Assembly: GCA_963790245.1 (NCBI GenBank)
Contig: CAWBNP010000002.1
Span: 930,001 to 994,000 of the forward strand
Reading direction: 5' to 3'
Source of the DNA: JACCVG01 sp963790245
GTDB taxonomy: Bacteria > Actinomycetota > Thermoleophilia > Solirubrobacterales > Thermoleophilaceae
Length of the DNA: 64,000 nt
Below, piece after piece: positions 1 to 8,323 of the stretch. Each line of letters starts with the position of its first letter. Position 1 is the first letter of the stretch. A program made the translations under genes and the position numbers. The notes below the pieces were generated by a model that was not told the DNA's origin, made no database searches, and saw only the letters and a list, made by a program, of their open reading frames with translations.

Positions 1-435
1 CTCGGGATCTGCCGCTTCCACCGCAACGGCAACGGCTGGGATGACATCGGCTACAACTTCGTCGTCGACAAGTTCGGCCAGATCTTTGAAGGCCGCGCCG
101 GTGGGATCAACCGCTCGGTGATCGGCGCCCACGCCGTCGGCTTCAACGAACAGAGCGTCGGGATCGCCAACCTCGGGACCTTCGAGAAGGACGAACAGTC
201 GAAGGACGCGCTCAAGACCGAGGCGGCACTCATCGAGGAGCTCGGGCGGATTCACGACTTCAAGCCCGATGACAAGGTCAAGCTCGTTTCGGGCGGGGGG
301 TCGGGCAACCGCTATCGCAAGGGCGAGAAGGTCAAGCTCAACACGATCTCGGGTCACAAGGACGCAGGCCAGACCGACTGCCCGGGGTCGAAGCTCTACG
401 GGCAGCTGAAGAAGCTCCGCAAGCTCGCCCGCTGA
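1..435 (+). CDS. N-acetylmuramoyl-L-alanine amidase / PGRP domain (5' truncated by window edge)
   Basis: The frame is open from base 1 and ends at TGA 433-435, so the start lies outside the window. The visible 144 residues match the amidase_2/PGRP fold: an early His in CRFHRNGNGWDDIGYNF, then VVDKFGQIFEGR, IGAHAVGFNEQSVGI, and near the C-terminus GHKDAGQTDCPG, whose His and Cys are the usual zinc ligands. The family cleaves the amide bond between N-acetylmuramic acid and L-alanine in peptidoglycan. The basic tail (KLYGQLKKLRKLAR) fits a wall-binding secreted enzyme. A signal peptide cannot be assessed because the N-terminus is missing. Confidence 0.85.
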   Translation, partial: LGICRFHRNGNGWDDIGYNFVVDKFGQIFEGRAGGINRSVIGAHAVGFNEQSVGIANLGTFEKDEQSKDALKTEAALIEELGRIHDFKPDDKVKLVSGGGSGNRYRKGEKVKLNTISGHKDAGQTDCPGSKLYGQLKKLRKLAR

Positions 436-448
436 CCGACGAGCTCGC

Positions 449-454
449 TAGCGT
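449..454 (+). promoter_or_regulatory. Leaderless -10 box (TAGCGT) for the YibE/F gene
   Basis: TAGCGT matches the actinobacterial TANNNT -10 element and ends 6 bases before the GTG start at 461. There is no Shine-Dalgarno sequence in between. The same arrangement recurs at many genes in this window. Confidence 0.5.
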
Positions 455-460
455 CGCCCC

Positions 461-1642
461 GTGCGCGCTTTGCTGGGCAGCCCCGCCGGTCGGTTCTCCG
501 TCGCGCTCGTTGCGCTGTTGGCCGCGGGCACGGCTGCCGGGCTGATTCTGCTCTGGCCCGGCACGGTCGACGCCCAGCTGAACCAGGGCCTGGTCGCCGC
601 CACCGAATCGGGGTCGATCGAGCGGGTGGAGACGTTTCGCTGTCCGGCGCCGGCGGCGGCGCCGGGCGACTGCCGGGAGGTGACCGTACGGGTGCTCTCC
701 GGCCCCGACGACGGCGAGACGACGGCGATCGCTCTCGCTCCGGGCGGACTGGACCCGGAGCTGGCCGTCGGAGACGAGGTCCGGCTCTCCCCGGGCGCGA
801 GTGGGCCGGCGGACGCGACGCCGAATACGTACGTGATCAACGACTTCGAACGCGGTCCGCCGATGCTCTACCTCGCGCTCGGCTTCGCGGCCCTGGTGAT
901 TCTCTTCGGCGGGCTACGAGGGGCTCTCTCACTGGTCGGGCTCGCTCTCAGCCTCGCGCTCGTGATCGTCTTCGTCGTGCCTGCGATCCTCACCGGTGAA
1001 CCGCCGCTGGCCGTCGCGATCGTCGGCTCGCTCGCCGTGATGCTGGTCACGATCCCGCTCGCTCACGGGTTCGGTGCCAAAAGTGTCGCGGCGCTACTCG
1101 GAACGGCGGTCAGCCTGGTGCTGACGGTCGCACTCGCTGTCCTGTTCACCGACCTGACCCATCTCACCGGGCTGTCGTCGGAGACGGCCACCCTGCTCCA
1201 GACGGGCGACGCCGGGCTTTCGGTCCAGGGGTTGCTGCTGGCCGGGATGGTGATCGCCGCCCTCGGCGTGCTCGACGACATGACGATCAGCCAGGCCTCC
1301 GCTGTGCTGGCGCTGCGGCGGGCGAGCCCGGGGCTGGGCTTCGCCGAGCTCTACCGGCGAGCGATCGAGATCGGGCGCGATCACGTCAGCGCGCTCGTTA
1401 ACACGCTCGTGCTCGCCTACGTAGGCGCCTCGCTCCCGGTTCTGTTGTTGTTCGCCTCGGGCGAGCTGGGCCTGGTCGAGGCCGCGAACGTCGAGCTGAT
1501 CGCCAAGGAGATCGTGGCGACGTTGGTCGGCTCGATCGGCCTGATCGCGGCGGCACCGATCACCACTGCGCTGGCGGCCGTGATGGCCTTACGCGTTCCG
1601 GTCGTGGCGCTCGGAGAAGATGCCCACCCCCATGCTCACTGA
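461..1642 (+). CDS. YibE/F family integral membrane protein
   Basis: A 393-residue membrane protein starting at GTG 461. The N-terminus has a signal-anchor-like segment (about residues 10-30). A soluble extracytoplasmic region follows to about residue 130 (it includes RCPAPAAAPGDCREVTVRV and an NTYVINDFERG segment). A run of about seven hydrophobic segments then carries YibE/F hallmarks such as GVLDDMTISQASAV and DHVSALVNTLVLAYVGASLP. The family's transport function is not established. The C-terminus ends in HPHAH, a possible metal-binding tail. The stop overlaps the convergent ZnuA-like gene by 7 bases. Confidence 0.85.
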   Translation: MRALLGSPAGRFSVALVALLAAGTAAGLILLWPGTVDAQLNQGLVAATESGSIERVETFRCPAPAAAPGDCREVTVRVLSGPDDGETTAIALAPGGLDPELAVGDEVRLSPGASGPADATPNTYVINDFERGPPMLYLALGFAALVILFGGLRGALSLVGLALSLALVIVFVVPAILTGEPPLAVAIVGSLAVMLVTIPLAHGFGAKSVAALLGTAVSLVLTVALAVLFTDLTHLTGLSSETATLLQTGDAGLSVQGLLLAGMVIAALGVLDDMTISQASAVLALRRASPGLGFAELYRRAIEIGRDHVSALVNTLVLAYVGASLPVLLLFASGELGLVEAANVELIAKEIVATLVGSIGLIAAAPITTALAAVMALRVPVVALGEDAHPHAH

Positions 1643-2547
1643 CCCTCGCAGCCGAGCTCGCCGCCGCTCAGCCCGCTGACGATCGTTGCCGCGTTGGCGC
1701 GCATCGATTCAGCGTAGGTCTCGCCGCCGGAGCCCGGAGCCCCGAGGCTGTCGGCATACAGGGCGCCGCCGACGCGCGCCCCAGCCTCATCGGCGATCGC
1801 TGCTGCCAGATCGGGATTGAGGCCGCGCTCGGGGAAGATCGCGAGCACCTCGCTTGCCCGAATTTGATCGACCAGGGCGGCCGTCTCGCCGGCGGAGGGC
1901 TGCGCCTGGGTCGTCAGGGCGGGCGTCGTCGCACCAATCACCTCCAACCCGTAGCGATCCGCGAACGGGCCGAGCGCATCGTGTTCGGTTACGAGCTTGC
2001 GTTGGTCCGGCGCGAGCTGGTCGACGCAGGTCGCGATCTCCTCATCGATCGCTTCGAGTCTGGCGACGTAGGCCTGGGCGTTGGACGAATATCGAGCCTC
2101 CCCCTTTGGGTCTGCCGCGGCGAGTGCGTCGCGGATCGCTCCGACGGCGTCGATCGCCGCGCGGGGGTCCTGCCACCAGTGGGGGTCGGGGTTTTGGTCG
2201 GCCGAGACCGCGTCGAGCAGGTCGACCACGACCGCCCCGCCGCCGGCCGCGTCGATCAGCTGGTCGGCCCAGACGTCCACCTCGCCGCCGGACCTGAAGA
2301 CCACCGCGGCCTTTTCGAGCGCCCCGACATCGCTCGGGCGCGGCTCGTAGTCGTGCGGGTCGGCGTTGGCGGGTAGGAGTCCGTCGACCTCCGCGCGGCC
2401 GCGGGCGACGTTGCGGACGAGGTCGGCGACCTGGGTTGTGGTGGCCGAGACGCGAGCGGTTGCGGGGTCGCCTTGCGGTTCGCCCGCGGGTGCCCCGCAG
2501 CCCGGCCCGACCACGAGCAACGAGAAAAGGGCCGCGGCGCGCTTCAT
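1636..2547 (-). CDS. ZnuA-like metal ABC transporter substrate-binding lipoprotein
   Basis: 303 residues in the zinc/manganese-binding cluster A-I family. The start ATG at 2547 is chosen because it gives a lipoprotein-type signal peptide (MKRAAALFSLLVVGPGC, lipidated Cys at 17) and lies 7 bases after a TACTCT box. Family motifs are visible: ADPHDYEPRPSD (first His ligand), DPHWWQDP, VTEHDALGPFADRYGL and the late IFPERGLNPDLA segment. It would capture Zn or Mn outside the membrane for an ABC importer. No permease or ATPase gene is adjacent, so it either serves a distant system or has another role. The long open frame upstream of 2547 is antisense to the ferredoxin region and is not part of the gene. 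Confidence 0.85.
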   Translation of the reverse strand: MKRAAALFSLLVVGPGCGAPAGEPQGDPATARVSATTTQVADLVRNVARGRAEVDGLLPANADPHDYEPRPSDVGALEKAAVVFRSGGEVDVWADQLIDAAGGGAVVVDLLDAVSADQNPDPHWWQDPRAAIDAVGAIRDALAAADPKGEARYSSNAQAYVARLEAIDEEIATCVDQLAPDQRKLVTEHDALGPFADRYGLEVIGATTPALTTQAQPSAGETAALVDQIRASEVLAIFPERGLNPDLAAAIADEAGARVGGALYADSLGAPGSGGETYAESMRANAATIVSGLSGGELGCEGQ

Positions 2548-2554
2548 CTCCGCC

Positions 2555-2560
2555 AGAGTA
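2555..2560 (-). promoter_or_regulatory. Leaderless -10 box (TACTCT) for the ZnuA-like gene
   Basis: Read on the minus strand, TACTCT is followed by 7 bases and the ATG at 2547. It fits the TANNNT-N6/7-start pattern that recurs in this window. Confidence 0.5.
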
Positions 2561-2636
2561 GCGAAGTGATACTCGTTCGCAGTTAAGCGGCTGAGGGATT
2601 TGGGTGGCCATGCCGCGCAGACCTTCTTTCGAAGAA

Positions 2637-2873
2637 TCAGGGGTAGAGGGCCCCCTCCTCCCCGACGACGAAGATCGCCGCGATCGGACAGTTGCTGGCG
2701 GCTTCGACGATCAGGTCGACCGATTCGGCGTCGGGGTCGAGGACGATCGCCTTGTCGTTCTCGTCGAGCGCGAAGACCTTGGCAGCGGTGTCGACGCAAT
2801 CGCCCGAGCCGATGCAGGTGTCGTACTCGACCTCGATCCGGATCCGGTTGCCCGGGGAGAAATCGTCGCTCAT
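2637..2873 (-). CDS. [3Fe-4S]-type ferredoxin
   Basis: A 78-residue acidic ferredoxin. Three cluster cysteines are visible in the pattern C-I-G-S-G-D-C (about residues 19 and 25) and the late NCPIAAI (about residue 60), the arrangement of single-cluster [3Fe-4S] ferredoxins that feed cytochromes P450 or related oxygenases. The start ATG at 2873 overlaps the stop of the upstream DUF6328 gene as ATGA, which favours it over a start 13 codons earlier. No P450 or reductase is nearby, so its partner is unknown. Confidence 0.85.
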   Translation of the reverse strand: MSDDFSPGNRIRIEVEYDTCIGSGDCVDTAAKVFALDENDKAIVLDPDAESVDLIVEAASNCPIAAIFVVGEEGALYP

Positions 2874-3358
2874 CGCTCGCGGATCACTCGCCTCAGCGGA
2901 ATCGCGAACCATACGACGAGGAACGCCAGGCCGATCGCGGCGGTCGCGAGCACAGCCGTGGCATCGCTGAACAGGAATCCGGTCACCAGCAGGACCACGC
3001 CGGTCATCGCGAGCGCGAGGGAGGTCAGGCCGATAATCGCGAGGCGGTTGCCGGTCACGACCAGCGCCTCCTTGTCGGCTTGGCGGAAGCGCAAGCGGTG
3101 GTGAACCGAGGGCGCAATCAGGAAGATCGACGCCACGGCCGTCGAGAACAGCGTGAAGACGTAAACGTCGAGTTCGAATTGCTGGACCGACGCAAACCGC
3201 TGGTTGAACGGGACGACGAGCAGGAACGCGAACAGGACCTGGACGCCCGGGAGAGCTACGCGCAGTTCGTTGACAAGCTCCGAGAGGTTGCGGTCGAGCC
3301 GCTCCTCAGGGCTCTCGTCATCGCGGTTGGGAGCCACCGAGGCCCGCTGTCCACTCAT
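2870..3358 (-). CDS. DUF6328 family four-helix membrane protein
   Basis: 162 residues. An acidic cytoplasmic N-terminus leads into the conserved NELRVALPGVQVLFAFLL, then PFNQRF, and four hydrophobic segments in total. The pattern matches DUF6328, a family of unknown function common in Actinobacteria. It is the middle gene of a tight operon: its ATG overlaps the stop of the upstream GNAT gene, and its own stop overlaps the ferredoxin start, both as ATGA. A TAGGCT box 6 bases before its start could give an extra internal transcript. Confidence 0.75.
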   Translation of the reverse strand: MSGQRASVAPNRDDESPEERLDRNLSELVNELRVALPGVQVLFAFLLVVPFNQRFASVQQFELDVYVFTLFSTAVASIFLIAPSVHHRLRFRQADKEALVVTGNRLAIIGLTSLALAMTGVVLLVTGFLFSDATAVLATAAIGLAFLVVWFAIPLRRVIRER

Positions 3359-4119
3359 TCGGAGAGCCTACGCTCCCACATCTCGATCGCGCCATGGTCC
3401 TCATACCCGAGCCGCGCGTATACCGGGGCCCCCTGGGGGGTTGCCTGCAGGCTCGTGGTCTGGCAGCCGGCCTCCCTGGCGTCGCGGAGCGCGGCGACCA
3501 TCAACGCGGTCGCGAGGCCGCGGCGCTGCGCGTGCTCGAGGGTCGCCACCCAGAAGATCCCGCAGTCACCATCGTGGTGAATGGCCATCACCGACGCCGC
3601 CGGCCGGCCGTCGGCACGCGCGAGATAACAGCGGGCTCCGGGCGGTGAGATGCGCGTGGCACGGGCGAGCTCCTCCCCGAAGCCGAATACCGGCGCCGCG
3701 ACGGCGGTCAGCTCGGACAGCGGATGGCCGGAAGACCAATCGACCCCGTCAAGCGCGGCCGAATCGAGTTGCATCGCCTCCAGCCGCCCGAGCATGACCC
3801 GGGGCGCGGCATCCAGGACGTGGCCGCGTTGGGCGAGGCCCTCAGCGACCGACCGGTCCGCCTCCGGGACCCAGACCGTCCACGCCCGAATTTCCGCTTC
3901 CTCATACGCAGCGGCCAGTTCCTCGTAGGCCGCCTCGAGCGCGTCGGGGCGCTCGTAAACGACGCCGTTGGTGATCGAGCGGTCTGGGGTCGCCGGGACG
4001 ATCGCCGCGCTGACCCCGTCGAGCTGGAGCCGGCGGCTCTCCGGAGCCGCGGCCGCGATCAAGTCATCCATGGCGGAGAGGGTCCGCAGCTGGCGCCGGA
4101 AGCGGGTCGCGTCGTCCAT
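3355..4119 (-). CDS. GNAT family N-acetyltransferase
   Basis: 254 residues, first gene of an operon with DUF6328 and ferredoxin. The C-terminal half is a GNAT fold: IFWVATLEHAQRRGLATALM holds the acetyl-CoA-binding Q/RxxGxA motif, and ARLGYEDHGAIEMWERR is the usual terminal strand. The N-terminal half is a second, divergent domain. The start ATG at 4119 is preferred over more upstream codons because it is 7 bases after a TAGATT box and the upstream frame runs into the divergent gene. The substrate is unknown. Confidence 0.8.
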   Translation of the reverse strand: MDDATRFRRQLRTLSAMDDLIAAAAPESRRLQLDGVSAAIVPATPDRSITNGVVYERPDALEAAYEELAAAYEEAEIRAWTVWVPEADRSVAEGLAQRGHVLDAAPRVMLGRLEAMQLDSAALDGVDWSSGHPLSELTAVAAPVFGFGEELARATRISPPGARCYLARADGRPAASVMAIHHDGDCGIFWVATLEHAQRRGLATALMVAALRDAREAGCQTTSLQATPQGAPVYARLGYEDHGAIEMWERRLSE

Positions 4120-4126
4120 CGCGCCC

Positions 4127-4136
4127 AATCTATTCT
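4127..4136. promoter_or_regulatory. Overlapping divergent -10 boxes between two GNAT genes
   Basis: On the minus strand TAGATT (4127-4132) lies 7 bases from the ATG at 4119. On the plus strand TATTCT (4131-4136) serves the rightward GNAT gene. The two hexamers share bases, so the promoters probably exclude one another. Confidence 0.5.
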
Positions 4137-4137
4137 G

Positions 4138-4740
4138 ATGGGAGAAATGTGGGAAGCGCCGCTCAACGTCCCGCTCGAGGGGCCGCTCGTGCGCCTCGAA
4201 CCGCTCACCTCCGGCCACGCCGAAGGACTGGGTGCCAGCGGGTCCGACCCTGTCATCTGGCGCTGGATGCCGACCGGCACCGCACCGGCGGAGGAAAGCG
4301 GAATGGACGAGTGGATCGACGCCGCCCTGCGCGAGGCCGCGGCCGGTGAGCGGGTCCCGTTTGCGGTGGTCGATCGACGATCAGGGCAGGCGATCGGGAG
4401 CACGAGCTACCTCGAGCTGCGAGCCGAGCACCGCGGCCTCGAGGTCGGCTGGACTTGGTACGCCCGGGAGCGCTGGGGCTCGGGCGTCAACGCCGCATGC
4501 AAGCTGCTGCTGCTCGAACACGCCTTCGAGCGAGCCGGTGCGATTCGGGTCGAGCTGAAAACCGACCGGCGCAACGAGCGGTCGCGGGCGGCGATGGAGA
4601 AGATCGGGGCGCGGTTCGAGGGCGTGCTTCGCAACCACCGGGTCCTTCCCGGCGGCGGCTACCGCGATTCCGCGTACTACAGCGTTATCGATGAGGAGTG
4701 GCCGGCGGTACGATCCGGCCTCGAGAAGCTGCTGCCGTAG
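4138..4740 (+). CDS. GNAT acetyltransferase, RimJ/RimL type
   Basis: 200 residues of the Acetyltransf_3 family, which acetylates protein N-termini or small amines. Motifs include GPLVRLEPLTSGHAEGL at the N-terminus, EVGWTWYARERWGSGVN in the acetyl-CoA site, VELKTDRRNERSRAAMEKIG and the closing YRDSAYYSVIDEEWP. The ATG at 4138 and a second at 4147 are both possible; 4147 sits 10 bases after the TATTCT box. It is divergent from another GNAT gene but not closely similar to it. Confidence 0.85.
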   Translation: MGEMWEAPLNVPLEGPLVRLEPLTSGHAEGLGASGSDPVIWRWMPTGTAPAEESGMDEWIDAALREAAAGERVPFAVVDRRSGQAIGSTSYLELRAEHRGLEVGWTWYARERWGSGVNAACKLLLLEHAFERAGAIRVELKTDRRNERSRAAMEKIGARFEGVLRNHRVLPGGGYRDSAYYSVIDEEWPAVRSGLEKLLP

Positions 4741-4771
4741 GCGGCCCTCGCCCACCTGTAACGATGACTCC

Positions 4772-5020
4772 GTGACCGGCCTCTCACCCCGCAACCCGAA
4801 CCGCCTCTCCCGCCGCGGGCGCGAGCAACGCGCATATCGCCTGGTGCTGGCGGCCGGCGGCCTCGGGGCGATCACGGTCGCCGGCCTCGTGCTCGCGGTG
4901 CTGACTTCCTTCCCGTTGGGAGTCCCGATCCTCGCCGGGATCGGCGACGGCGGTCTGCGGCTGGCTGTTCCGGCGAACCGTTTCGGGCTGACCGTCCCCT
5001 CCTTCCGGTCAGCGCCATGA
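4772..5020 (+). CDS. Small hypothetical membrane protein
   Basis: 82 residues from GTG 4772. A basic N-terminus (RNPNRLSRRGREQRAYR) precedes one or two hydrophobic segments (about residues 22-55) and a short polar tail. A near-consensus box TAACGA lies 7 bases before the GTG, the spacing seen at other genes here. I recognise no family; similar short basic membrane proteins are frequent in actinobacteria. Confidence 0.45.
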   Translation: MTGLSPRNPNRLSRRGREQRAYRLVLAAGGLGAITVAGLVLAVLTSFPLGVPILAGIGDGGLRLAVPANRFGLTVPSFRSAP

Positions 5021-5120
5021 GTGTCCGCGGACGACACTTGGCCAGCCGGCCAACAACCCCGCTCCCGTTCGGTTACCGTTCTTCACAGACCGGCGTTTCC
5101 CAAGAGGAGGAGCTTCCAGA

Positions 5121-6005
5121 ATGGCCAAAGCCGCACGCTCGCTAGACGGACGGGTCGTCGCAATCACCGGAGGCGCGCGTGGCATCGGCCGGGCGACCGC
5201 CGAGGCGCTCGCGCGCAAGGGCGCGCGCGTCGCAATTGGAGATCTGGACTTCGAACTAGCAGGCAAGACCGCGCAGGAGATCGGTGGCGGAACGGCCGCT
5301 TTCGAACTCAATGTGACCGACCGTGAGTCCTTCGATCGGTTCGCCGACGCTGTCGAGAGCGAGCTCGGGCCGATCGACGTGCTGATCAACAACGCCGGCA
5401 TCATGCCGCTCGGCGCGCTCAAGGACGAGAGCGACGAGACGGCACGCCGTCAGATCGACATCAACCTCCACGGCGTCATCTTCGGCACCAAGATCGCGAT
5501 GAACCGGATGATCCTCCGACGCACCGGCCACATCGTCAACATCGCATCGATGGCCGGCAAGGGCGGGTTCCCCCACGCTGCCACCTACTGCGCGACCAAG
5601 CACGCCGTCGTCGGCCTCAGTGAAGCCGCCTACCAGGAGCTGATCGGCACCAACGTCGAGATCTCCTGGGTGATGCCCGGCGTCGTCAACACCGAGCTCG
5701 CATCGGGTCTCGGTACGGCGCGCGGAGTCGAGACGGTCGAGCCAGAGGACGTCGCCAGTGCGATCGTCGAGGCGCTCGAGTTCCCGTGTCCGGAGGTCTT
5801 CGTACCGAAGATCGCCGGCCGGATCAACAAGATCATGGCCGCCGCCCCACGCGGGGTCCGGCTCTGGATCGCCCACGCGCTCAAAGCCGACCGCGTGCTC
5901 GTCGAGGTGGATGCCAGCAGGCGAGCGTCGTATGAGGATCGTGCGGCGCATTCGGATCCTGGCGTTGAGCCAACCGCGGCTGAGCGCGAAAAGATCCCGG
6001 CCTGA
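5121..6005 (+). CDS. SDR family NAD(P)-dependent oxidoreductase
   Basis: 294 residues with a strong upstream ribosome site (AAGAGGAGGAG, around 5101-5112). The cofactor motif TGGARGIG is at about residues 15-22, NNAG at about 91, and the catalytic Ser-Tyr-Lys appears in NIASMAGKG and YCATK. Asp in IGDLD after the second strand favours NAD over NADP. The C-terminal extension beyond about residue 240 (KIAGRINKIMAAAPRGVR) resembles SDRs that act on hydrophobic substrates. It is convergent with msrA. Confidence 0.88.
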   Translation: MAKAARSLDGRVVAITGGARGIGRATAEALARKGARVAIGDLDFELAGKTAQEIGGGTAAFELNVTDRESFDRFADAVESELGPIDVLINNAGIMPLGALKDESDETARRQIDINLHGVIFGTKIAMNRMILRRTGHIVNIASMAGKGGFPHAATYCATKHAVVGLSEAAYQELIGTNVEISWVMPGVVNTELASGLGTARGVETVEPEDVASAIVEALEFPCPEVFVPKIAGRINKIMAAAPRGVRLWIAHALKADRVLVEVDASRRASYEDRAAHSDPGVEPTAAEREKIPA

Positions 6006-6048
6006 CCCGTGGCCGACATGGAGCAACGAATGGCGCTTCGCCGCCTGC

Positions 6049-6699
6049 TCAGCGAACGCCGACAGGACAACTGACGCCGGTGCCGCCGAGCCCGCAGTAG
6101 CCGCTCGGGTTCTTCGCGAGGTACTGCTGGTGGTAGTCCTCGGCATAGAAGAACGCGGCTTCGCGCTCGATCTCGGTCGTGATCTCACCGCGGCCAGCAT
6201 CGCTCAGCGAGCGCTGGTAGATCTCGCGCGACGCTTCCGCCGCCTCGCGCTGGGGCTCGTTCGAGTAATAGATGCCTGAGCGATACTGAGTTCCGACGTC
6301 ATTGCCCTGGCGCATCCCTTGGGTCGGATCGTGGCCCTCCCAGAAAACGCGCAGGACGTCACCGATGGAGATCTCTGCCGGCCGGAATACGACCAGCACA
6401 ACCTCGTTGTGACCCGTCTGGCCGCTGCAGACTTCCTCGTAAGTCGGGTTCGGAGTTACCCCACCGGCGTAGCCGACCGCTGTCGTGTGGACTCCCGGAA
6501 GCGTCCAGAACACCCGCTCGGCGCCCCAGAAACAGCCGAGACCGACCACAACGCGCTCCGCGTCGGCCGGAAACGGGGGCTCGATCTGGGTTCCGAGCAC
6601 GAAATGGGTGCCCCCGAGCGCGAACGGTCGGTCGGCGCGGCCGGGAAGGCCCGATTCGCCATCCGGCAGGCTGATTCCGCGTTTTGCACCGAACAACAC
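6049..6699 (-). CDS. msrA: Peptide methionine sulfoxide reductase MsrA
   Basis: 216 residues. The active-site motif GLGCFWGAERVFW carries the catalytic Cys, followed by GVHTTAVGYAGG, the VGTQYRSGIYY region and resolving cysteines near the end (GYCGLGGTGVSCPVG). It reduces methionine-S-sulfoxide in proteins. The start is GTG 6699; the next codon, TTG 6696, is an alternative. The frame stays open well upstream, but family members begin close to this point and the extra stretch reads into the intergenic region. Confidence 0.92.
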   Translation of the reverse strand: MLFGAKRGISLPDGESGLPGRADRPFALGGTHFVLGTQIEPPFPADAERVVVGLGCFWGAERVFWTLPGVHTTAVGYAGGVTPNPTYEEVCSGQTGHNEVVLVVFRPAEISIGDVLRVFWEGHDPTQGMRQGNDVGTQYRSGIYYSNEPQREAAEASREIYQRSLSDAGRGEITTEIEREAAFFYAEDYHQQYLAKNPSGYCGLGGTGVSCPVGVR

Positions 6700-6832
6700 G
6701 CCTCGATGATCGCAGAGGGGGGTTACGGCCCTGTGACAAACACTCGTCCAGTGGGCGTCGAATCGCGTGTGAAGGGGAACAGTCACGCTAGATTCCGTAG
6801 CTTGTCCTGATTTACGAGGAATTGGAGAACGT

Positions 6833-7894
6833 ATGAAGACGAAGGGACCCGTCCTCCTGCTCGTCTCGCTGGCCGCCCTGGTGCTCGCAGCACCGGCAGC
6901 GAACGCCAAGCAGGTCAAGAGTGAGTACGCGCCTGAGAAGCAGTCGCGTGATTTCAATGGTGGTGTAGGCGGTTGGGTGAACTCCGAGGACGTCGGCGGG
7001 GTCTGCCTGATCCAGATGCTTACCTGTCCGGCGATCACCAACGAGTACGTTGCCGACAGCGGCTTTATCCGCACCTCGGGCGACAGCCTCCTCGGAGTGA
7101 TCTCCAATGCCCAGGGAACCTGGGAGAGCCCGAGCTTCATCTACCGCGGCGCCAAGGGCGAGAACCCCGACAGCCTCGAGTTCTCGATGGATCGACGGGC
7201 GGACGTCGGCAGTCTCGTCGAGGCCGAGGGTGACGCCGAGTACAGCGTCGACCTCGTCGGCGCCGGTCGCACGGTCCAGCTGATCGATCGAAAGACTCTC
7301 GAAGGCGCGGACGAGTTCGTGAGTGTCGGCGGTGAGATTCAGCGTTCGAAGGTCCAGAAGGGCAAGCGGTACCGGTTCCGCATCCGGACGGACTACACGA
7401 CCACCGTGACCGTGGTCGGCCAGTTCGCGACCGCCGATTACGACAACGTCAGGCTGCTCGCCAAGGCGAAGAAGTCGGATGACGGCAAGGACGGCCGCAA
7501 CGGCCGCGACGGTCGCGGTGGCAACAACAACAACGGCGGCAAGAACAAGTGCAAGGGCAAGACGCCCTCCAAGAAGCAACTCCGCAAGGTCGTGACCCAG
7601 GGCAAGCGCAAGGATCAGCGCGTCCGCCTCGCGGGCAAGAAGCTCAAGGTCAGGGTCGCGAACAAGGGCAAGAGCCAGGTCAACTGCAAGGTGCAGATCA
7701 AGGCTCGCGTCAAGGGCCAGACCAAGTCCGATAAGGCCCGCGTCAAGAAGGGCAAGAGCAAGACGCTCCGCCTGAAGACCAAGAACGACGCCGCGCGCGT
7801 CAAGCTGGCTTCGCAGAAGCGGGCGAAGATCAAGTTCAGGGTCAAGGCCGAGGGCCGCAAGGCGACCGTCAAGGATCGCCGCAGAATCCGCTAG
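6833..7894 (+). CDS. Secreted protein with beta-rich domain, collagen-like GRNGRDGRGG linker and basic C-terminal domain
   Basis: 353 residues with a clear signal peptide (MKTKGPVLLLVSLAALVLAAP...ANA). The N-terminal domain has GGWVNSEDVGGVCLI and a second Cys in MLTCPAIT, then SPSFIYRG and a Tyr/Thr-rich beta region to about residue 215. A short Gly-Asn-Arg linker leads into a very Lys/Arg-rich domain (about residues 235-353) containing KVRVANKGKSQVNCKVQIK. The layout and several motifs match the protein at 32879-34060. The charge suggests wall or nucleic-acid/anion binding outside the cell. The gene ends in a strong hairpin terminator. I know no named family. Confidence 0.8.
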   Translation: MKTKGPVLLLVSLAALVLAAPAANAKQVKSEYAPEKQSRDFNGGVGGWVNSEDVGGVCLIQMLTCPAITNEYVADSGFIRTSGDSLLGVISNAQGTWESPSFIYRGAKGENPDSLEFSMDRRADVGSLVEAEGDAEYSVDLVGAGRTVQLIDRKTLEGADEFVSVGGEIQRSKVQKGKRYRFRIRTDYTTTVTVVGQFATADYDNVRLLAKAKKSDDGKDGRNGRDGRGGNNNNGGKNKCKGKTPSKKQLRKVVTQGKRKDQRVRLAGKKLKVRVANKGKSQVNCKVQIKARVKGQTKSDKARVKKGKSKTLRLKTKNDAARVKLASQKRAKIKFRVKAEGRKATVKDRRRIR

Positions 7895-7918
7895 CGCCGA
7901 GCTGACCACGAAGTACTC

Positions 7919-7944
7919 GACGGCCCGCCGCCCGGCGGGCCGTC
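7919..7944. terminator. Hairpin terminator after the secreted collagen-linker gene
   Basis: GACGGCCCGCCG (7919-7930) pairs with CGGCGGGCCGTC (7933-7944) across a two-base gap, giving a very stable GC hairpin 25 bases after the stop at 7894. The T-rich tail is short. Confidence 0.7.
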
Positions 7945-7974
7945 GTCGTTCCGGGAGCAAGGGCGCGCGCGGGC

Positions 7975-7980
7975 TACCCT
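7975..7980 (+). promoter_or_regulatory. Leaderless -10 box (TACCCT) for the thioredoxin-fold pair
   Basis: TACCCT ends 7 bases before ATG 7988. It follows the terminator at 7919-7944 and so starts a new transcription unit. Confidence 0.5.
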
Positions 7981-7987
7981 CGCGGAG

Positions 7988-8323
7988 ATGGAAATCGAAC
8001 TTCTGTGGTGGGCCGGCTGCCCTTCAAACGCGGACACCGAGCAGCTGCTGCGCCGCGCTCTCGAGGATCTCGGCCTGACCGACGAGCAGATCGAACTGCG
8101 CGAGATCGTGGATCAGGCCGACGCGGCGCGAGAGCGGTTTGCGGGCTCGCCGACGATCCGCGTCGACGGCCGCGACCTGCTCGAGGATCCCGCCGCTCAG
8201 CCGCCGTCGCTGACCTGCCGCGTGTACCGGCTGAGCGACGGACGACCCTCCCCCACCCCCGACCCCGACGATCTGCGCTCGGCCCTCGCCGGCGCGCTCG
8301 CGAAGGAGCGATCAGACCAATGA
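7988..8323 (+). CDS. Thioredoxin-fold protein with a single CPSN motif
   Basis: 111 residues. The start EIELLWWAGCPSNADTEQLL places one Cys where thioredoxin-like proteins carry CxxC. GSPTIRVDGRDLLED is the cis-Pro region typical of small glutaredoxin/mercury-associated thioredoxin-fold proteins in actinobacteria. The second active-site Cys is absent; another Cys occurs at about residue 77 (LTCRVYRL). It overlaps the next gene as ATGA, so the two are translationally coupled and may work on a shared thiol pathway. Confidence 0.75.
   Translation: MEIELLWWAGCPSNADTEQLLRRALEDLGLTDEQIELREIVDQADAARERFAGSPTIRVDGRDLLEDPAAQPPSLTCRVYRLSDGRPSPTPDPDDLRSALAGALAKERSDQ

Noticed and set aside
2561..2590. 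AT-rich stretch upstream of the ZnuA-like gene as a Zur box
   Set aside because: It lacks a convincing inverted repeat matching known Zur sites.
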